Below are positions 21,500-24,331 of a DNA stretch of 24,331 nt, one piece after another. The notes under the pieces were generated by a model that was not told where the DNA came from, did no database searches, and saw nothing but the letters and a program-made list of their open reading frames with translations. Numbering within the stretch: position 1 is the stretch's first letter; the number at the start of each line of letters is the position of its first letter. Position numbers and translations under genes: made by a program. Origin of the DNA: a virus. The DNA is taken from the IMG/VR virus record IMGVR_UViG_3300042731_002757, positions 1-24,331 of that record, one strand, 5' to 3'.

Positions 21500-21858
21500 T
21501 TGTTTGCCTCCTGTGCGTCGTGCCAGCCGGTTAGATAGATCTTGGCCTCTGCAGCGGTCATGTCCTCGTGTCCGTTGATGTCGAAGAGGTTGCCTTTTCT
21601 GCATATGATGGTTGGGCCATCGTCAGTTGTGGTATGTCTTGAGTCAACCCAATCATCAAATGAGAGTGAAACGTGAGCGCTTTCCTGGAAACGAACCATC
21701 CGAAAGTCTCTGACCAGAATGTCAGTTGGGTATGCATACGTGTCTAGGTCGGCGGCTATGTAGCTCATATCTAGGTCTGGGTTATCAATTAATGCCTGGA
21801 GTTGCTCTGGAGAGTCAACCTCGATGGAAAATTCGCGTGCTGTGATTTTACCGTTCAT
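21496..21858 (-). CDS. Acidic hypothetical protein, 120 aa, sharing the C-terminal module
   Basis: An acidic body (EFSIEVDSPEQLQALIDNPD, MSYIAADLDTYAYPTDILV) ends in the module FDINGHEDMTAAEAKIYLTG, then WHDAQEANK, which is homologous to the C-terminus of the downstream neighbour. GAGGAAAA precedes the ATG, and the upstream stop (TGA) is directly adjacent (TGAATG). Function unknown; the DNA-mimic possibility is only compositional. Confidence 0.6.
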   Translation of the reverse strand: MNGKITAREFSIEVDSPEQLQALIDNPDLDMSYIAADLDTYAYPTDILVRDFRMVRFQESAHVSLSFDDWVDSRHTTTDDGPTIICRKGNLFDINGHEDMTAAEAKIYLTGWHDAQEANK

Positions 21859-22188
21859 TCAGTTTTCCTCATAATGCTGCGTTTTTAGGGTGATAACGAC
21901 TGGATCATCTGTTGGGAGCATGGTTCGGGTGATGCCGGGAAAGTCATACATATGGCCATCAAGCTCATCACGCTCTTGTACGTAGCCATTGGGATACAAA
22001 ACAACATATCTTGTCGTCTCAACAAGCTTTGGCTCTGGTTTGATTCGGTAGTTGCATCGTTCCCAGCTCCAGGTCGGGGTTGTGGCGGGCAGCCATGTTG
22101 GTTTTGGTGCACGAACCATCACATATTCGATTTCTTTACCTGCCTCAAAAGCCTCCATAATCTCGATTTTTTCTCGTGTTGTTGTCAT
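21859..22188 (-). CDS. Conserved phage early protein, 109 aa (YRIKPEPK type)
   Basis: The pattern IEIMEAFEAGKEIEYVMV, a PTW segment, and WERCNYRIKPEPK (~41-54) belongs to a small protein family widespread in phages: helix, G-I-, W-------YR-KP-P. The first gene of the 109/120/109-aa unit, under the promoter at 22223-22249. The first gene of the rightward operon (24118) belongs to the same family, which is notable because they sit in opposite operons. Molecular function unknown. Confidence 0.65.
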   Translation of the reverse strand: MTTTREKIEIMEAFEAGKEIEYVMVRAPKPTWLPATTPTWSWERCNYRIKPEPKLVETTRYVVLYPNGYVQERDELDGHMYDFPGITRTMLPTDDPVVITLKTQHYEEN

Positions 22189-22222
22189 GTTACATGTCCT
22201 CGTGTTTGGTTGATATAGTGAT

Positions 22223-22249
22223 AGTATAGCATGGTCCGAGTGATGTCAA
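22223..22249 (-). promoter_or_regulatory. Repeated early promoter copy, leftward (boundary element 2)
   Basis: TTGACA (22244-22249), 15-base spacer ending ATGC, TATACT (22223-22228), an extended -10. Upstream is ACTTTGGTTCC. It drives the three genes at 22188-21170. Confidence 0.85.
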
Positions 22250-22300
22250 GGAACCAAAGTAATTAGATTGGACATTAAAAACCCCGGACTGGCCGGGGTT
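22244..22300 (-). repeat. Terminator-promoter boundary repeat, copy 2
   Basis: The 57-base partner of 21109-21165, with 50 of 57 positions identical and no gaps. It separates the two-gene Cys-rich unit from the three-gene unit at 22188-21170. Confidence 0.9.
22280..22300 (-). terminator. Intrinsic terminator, leftward, repeat copy 2
   Basis: The same 8-bp stem, loop and T-tract as copy 1. It lies 10 bases after the stop of the gene at 22311. Confidence 0.9.
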
Positions 22301-22310
22301 GCTTTGTGAG

Positions 22311-22499
22311 TTAATCTCGTGGGTCTGTCCAGTCGCCAATTTTTATACTGTCTTTTAGGACTGTTGCGTCATCTGCGCATATACGACGCAATTCTTCAAT
22401 GGCCGCGTTGATCAGCTCCGCATCATCAAGGTGGCTTTGAGACTCGTCTGTCAGGCTGACTCGGTTGATGTATGCCGCTCTGTATGTAGTAGACATCAT
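22311..22499 (-). CDS. Hypothetical protein, 62 aa
   Basis: I chose the first ATG of MMSTTYRAAY at 22499 (or 22496); GAGG lies in the end of the upstream gene (GAG GAT ATG TGA). The body is helical and acidic (DESQSHLDDAELINAAIEEL), ending IKIGDWTDPRD. Function unknown. Confidence 0.6.
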   Translation of the reverse strand: MMSTTYRAAYINRVSLTDESQSHLDDAELINAAIEELRRICADDATVLKDSIKIGDWTDPRD

Positions 22500-22500
22500 G

Positions 22501-22848
22501 TCACATATCCTCTTTTGGTTGTTTATGTTCAATTACTAGCCTAGACCTTAGGGCTATAAGATACTTAAGCATGGCTTTTTGACTGTTAGCGCAACCTAAA
22601 GCAGCGTCGACATACGGGGTCCCGCGGCAGTGGGTAACTGTGTCTATGCCAACCACGCATTGTTGACAGTTACGGCTACGGTCATCCTCCGTCCGGGAGT
22701 CGTCTAGCTCACATAAAGCACACTCGGGGATGCCAGCGTCTTCCCACTCATATTCCAGACCACCAACCTCAACGATCTTTTCCCAGCGCTCAATGCTGGC
22801 GTCAAGGGCGTCGGAGTCCACTTGTTCACATATTATTTGATCGGTCAT
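22501..22848 (-). CDS. Cys-rich phage protein, 115 aa (CxxC...CxxC...C-GTPY)
   Basis: Cysteines C43/C46 (PECALCEL), C61/C64 (NCQQCVV) and C74 (HCRGTPY) make a likely zinc site. The pattern C-LC ... C--C ... C-GTPY is known from many phage small proteins of unknown role. RBS AAGGA is present. The gene follows the promoter at 22884-22912. Confidence 0.65.
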   Translation of the reverse strand: MTDQIICEQVDSDALDASIERWEKIVEVGGLEYEWEDAGIPECALCELDDSRTEDDRSRNCQQCVVGIDTVTHCRGTPYVDAALGCANSQKAMLKYLIALRSRLVIEHKQPKEDM

Positions 22849-22883
22849 GTTTATGGTCCTTAAGGTAGCTAGTGACTACAATC

Positions 22884-22912
22884 ATAGTACACGACCATTG
22901 GATGGCTGTCAA
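22884..22912 (-). promoter_or_regulatory. Repeated early promoter copy, leftward, without terminator
   Basis: TTGACA (22907-22912), 17-base spacer, TACTAT (22884-22889). Upstream AACTTTAATTCC is shared with the copy at 21109 (17 identical bases from the -35 on). The stop of the split-peptidase second frame lies 24 bases away. Confidence 0.85.
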
Positions 22913-22936
22913 GGAATTAAAGTTGTTGGATCGAGA

Positions 22937-23164
22937 TTATTCGATGGTCCAGACGTGCGACACGCGGTATAGCCGATCCTTGGTCCAGTCCATCACCAGG
23001 CCGCCTACGAGCGGGATAACGTGGTCTTTGATCCAAACGATATGCCTACCCATTGGTTTTGCTCTTGCTATCGTCCTGACGGTGTAGCGGCGGCCTGAGG
23101 GCTGTCTTATATCGGTCAGGATGACGGTCAGGCCGAGGTCGTCGGTGAGGACATCGAGGATCAT
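22937..23164 (-). CDS. Papain/C39-like peptidase-like protein, C-terminal part (His/Asp half) in separate frame
   Basis: A 75-residue frame. GRHIVWIKDHVIPLVGGLVM, then DW, fits the end of phage papain/C39-like proteins, where the pattern is G-yiv-v-GH--a-vdG---Dw; this gives H48 and D59 as catalytic-type residues. The Cys half is in the upstream overlapping frame. Its ATG overlaps that stop (ATGA), and no own strong RBS is visible, so it may depend on coupling. The whole would be about 120 residues, the expected length of such proteins. It is either a true split gene or a frameshifted one. Confidence 0.5.
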   Translation of the reverse strand: MILDVLTDDLGLTVILTDIRQPSGRRYTVRTIARAKPMGRHIVWIKDHVIPLVGGLVMDWTKDRLYRVSHVWTIE

Positions 23165-23295
23165 CGATGCATCGGTGGCGTGTCTCCGTCTGATCGGCCG
23201 CGATCCTTAAATAAACGGTGTATGGTATCGTATGGTGTGCCGGTGACCACTGACACGGCGTAGATGGCGCAGTCGTTGGGTTCGCGCGAGATCAT
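23161..23295 (-). CDS. Papain/C39-like peptidase-like protein, N-terminal part (Cys half)
   Basis: A 44-residue frame: MISREPNDCAIYAVSVVTGT, then PYDTIHRLFKDRGRSDGDTP. NDCAIYAVSVVTGTPY is the classic nucleophile-Cys helix (C9) of the family, followed by the usual GR--G-T. The frame then ends abruptly (MHR stop), where relatives continue into the His/Asp half; that half is in the -1 frame right after. No slippery heptamer is visible. The RBS is poor, so it is probably coupled to the gene at 23303. Confidence 0.5.
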   Translation of the reverse strand: MISREPNDCAIYAVSVVTGTPYDTIHRLFKDRGRSDGDTPPMHR

Positions 23296-23302
23296 TGACG
23301 TA

Positions 23303-23506
23303 CTATAGATACTCTATTTCCCAGGTTGGGTGTAACAGCGTTTGCAGGCCAGCGTTTGGTCCGTCGATTATCCTGCATCGCAGATATTGGTCCTTGCTGC
23401 CAATAATTTCCATGAGTGTTGTGGCGCTTTTATTGCCGCTGTAGCGTAGTCTCCCGCCGCGCTTGGCTGGGACGCTATAGTATTGTCGGATGGATTGCAT
23501 GCTCAT
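23303..23506 (-). CDS. Conserved phage hypothetical protein, 67 aa (VPAKRGGR...LHPTW type)
   Basis: YYSVPAKRGGRLRYSG, later YLRCRIIDG and LHPTWEIEYL, matches a small phage protein family with a -VPAKRGGR-RY-G--- and LHPTW-(V/I)EYL pattern, likely an SH3-like barrel. GAGG precedes the ATG at 23506 by nine bases. It is the first gene of the leftward early operon, under the promoter at 23546-23574. Function unknown. Confidence 0.65.
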   Translation of the reverse strand: MSMQSIRQYYSVPAKRGGRLRYSGNKSATTLMEIIGSKDQYLRCRIIDGPNAGLQTLLHPTWEIEYL

Positions 23507-23545
23507 AATGATGTGCCTCGCTTGTATGGTATGTGCATGTCATAC

Positions 23546-23574
23546 ATTGTACAAACTGGCCGCGCTCGTGTCAA
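23546..23574 (-). promoter_or_regulatory. Strong leftward early promoter
   Basis: TTGACA (23569-23574), 17-base spacer, TACAAT (23546-23551): near-consensus sigma-70. It is not preceded by the TTTAATTCC motif of the repeated promoters, so it may be the main early-left promoter, with the others as internal boosters. Confidence 0.85.
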
Positions 23575-24055
23575 TTGTGATTTATTTGATGCCTATATAC
23601 AAAATACTTATGAGCGGGAGATTTTGTTTTTTTCTTCTTCTTTGTCTTACGTGCCCGTCCCGGTCACTCTTGAATTTACAAATATCTCCTATCTAACTAG
23701 CTTGGCGCCTCGAAGCGACTACGCTAGTTAGATAGGAGATATTTGTAAAGGTTCAGAGTGTGACTGATATTTTTTTAATTAATTAATTCTTTGTTGTTTA
23801 ATTGTAATATAATCAATGTATTATATATGTTTTGTAGAATCTGGATTCAAACAATCAAATAACGCTTTTTTGAGAATATTTTCCCAAAACATAAAAAATT
23901 CAATGTTTTCAATATGGGCAAGTCAATCTGCCCAATTTGCCTACCTCATAATGTTCTCATGATGTGGAAATTTTGCTGTTTTGAGTGATATTGTCTATTT
24001 TAGTGCATATCGTTTAGGTGACAAACTTAAAGTTGATTCTAGATTCAATTAGGTG
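23575..24055. other. AT-rich non-coding region between divergent early promoters
   Basis: No convincing gene. It contains the large inverted repeat (23665-23760), a TTAATTAATTAATT run after it (from about 23776), a long AT-rich tract to ~24050, and a small inverted repeat TGGGCA / TGCCCA (23915-23934). It is a plausible replication origin (inverted repeat plus an easily melted tract) and/or operator region. No iterons or DnaA-box cluster were recognised by eye. Confidence 0.6.
23665..23760. repeat. Large inverted repeat: perfect 27-bp arms, 21-base centre
   Basis: Arms 23675-23701 and 23723-23749 are perfectly complementary (TTTACAAATATCTCC... / ...GGAGATATTTGTAAA). Outside them, 23665-23674 and 23752-23760 continue the pairing with small bulges. 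The centre (TTGGCGCCTCGAAGCGACTAC, split as TTGGCGCCTC and GAAGCGACTAC) is not symmetric. No T-tract follows it directly, so it is not a standard terminator. Confidence 0.95.
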
Positions 24056-24082
24056 TTGACATGTGACGATTGTTAGTATAGA
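24056..24082 (+). promoter_or_regulatory. Rightward early promoter
   Basis: TTGACA (24056-24061) and TATAGA (24077-24082) with a 15-base spacer (short). It drives the gene at 24118. The region AATTAGGTG precedes the -35. The other hexamer choices are poorer. Confidence 0.65.
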
Positions 24083-24117
24083 CTGGGTATGTAACGGTCA
24101 ACAAGTGAGGTGATGAG

Positions 24118-24331
24118 ATGAGCATGACAGCGAAAGACATGATCGATGTGATCAGGGCGGTTGAGAACGGGGAAGTGGTGCAGATGAGGCCACAATGTCA
24201 CGATGAGCCCTGGGCGGACAGAGACGCTGCTTGTGGTCTTGATTTGAATTTTGGTTTGCTCGAGTATCGGGTCAAGCCAAAGCCTAAGGTGGTTGTCTGG
24301 TGGATTGGGGTTGATAATGATGGCAACAGCT
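24118..24331 (+). CDS. Conserved phage early protein, YRVKPKPK type (3' end outside window)
   Basis: The first 71 residues are visible: MSMTAKDMIDVIRAVENGEV, then VQMRPQCHDEPW and GLLEYRVKPKPKVVVWW. The GAGGTGA RBS precedes the ATG at 24118. It shares the helix/G-V-/W/YR-KPKPK layout with the gene at 21859-22188. It opens the rightward early operon. Function unknown. Confidence 0.7.
   Translation, partial: MSMTAKDMIDVIRAVENGEVVQMRPQCHDEPWADRDAACGLDLNFGLLEYRVKPKPKVVVWWIGVDNDGNS

Noticed and set aside
23665-23760. Protelomerase (telRL-like) site
   Set aside because: Known sites are symmetric through the centre, while here the 21-base centre is not palindromic and no protelomerase gene is visible. 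A hairpin-telomere reading is not supported.
23816-23962. 48-codon + strand frame in the AT-rich intergenic region
   Set aside because: No ribosome-binding site, AT-driven composition and no neighbour coupling; more likely chance.

Overview
This window looks like part of the genome of a tailed phage (siphovirus-like tail genes) of a Gram-negative bacterium. The evidence is a tape-measure C-terminus, a J-like tail-tip protein, tail-fibre genes and a holin-like gene on the + strand, facing a long - strand block of replication and recombination genes and very small genes. A Gram-negative host is inferred from a phage-encoded outer-membrane-type beta-barrel with a signal peptide. Many proteins are acidic, which would fit a marine or brackish host, but this is only an impression. 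No integrase, repressor, terminase, capsid or endolysin gene is in the window, so lifestyle cannot be decided.

Layout. (1) 1-5650, + strand: end of the tape measure, tail-assembly protein, J-like tail-tip protein with fibronectin-like repeats, small tail protein, glycine-rich fibre protein, fibre-associated protein and holin-like protein. The genes are tightly packed, with ATGA overlaps or gaps of a few bases. (2) 5655-5675: a hairpin whose T-tract serves - strand transcripts, at the point where the two gene blocks converge. (3) 5704-6676, - strand: four small genes, two of them tandem paralogs, under their own strong promoter. (4) 6686-17914, - strand: a T5 A1-like metallophosphoesterase, three single-helix micro-proteins, a VRR-NUC nuclease, an SF2 helicase, a Cas4/RecB-like PD-(D/E)XK nuclease, an SSB-like protein, a Sak4-like ATPase, several small genes, a TOPRIM/RecA-like primase-helicase and an HNH nuclease. 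These form a DNA replication, recombination and host-DNA attack module. (5) 17926-23506, - strand: an accessory early region of short genes. It includes the beta-barrel protein with a two-helix membrane partner, an Rmf/CrpP-like protein, a ParB-like protein, a Cys-rich protein and a papain/C39-like peptidase split into two overlapping frames. (6) 23507-24117: an AT-rich non-coding region with a perfect 27-bp-arm inverted repeat, lying between divergent early promoters. (7) 24118-end, + strand: first gene of a rightward early operon.

The most notable system is in region 5. Small gene groups are separated by a repeated boundary element, made of an identical terminator hairpin followed by a near-identical early promoter (50 of 57 positions identical between two copies). 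Further copies of the promoter half lie at three other places, one of them 14 kb away. The arrangement resembles the promoter-early stem-loop (PeSL) elements of T4-like phages and may let gene cassettes be exchanged by homologous recombination. The inverted repeat near 23.7 kb is the best candidate for a replication origin or a structural regulatory element.
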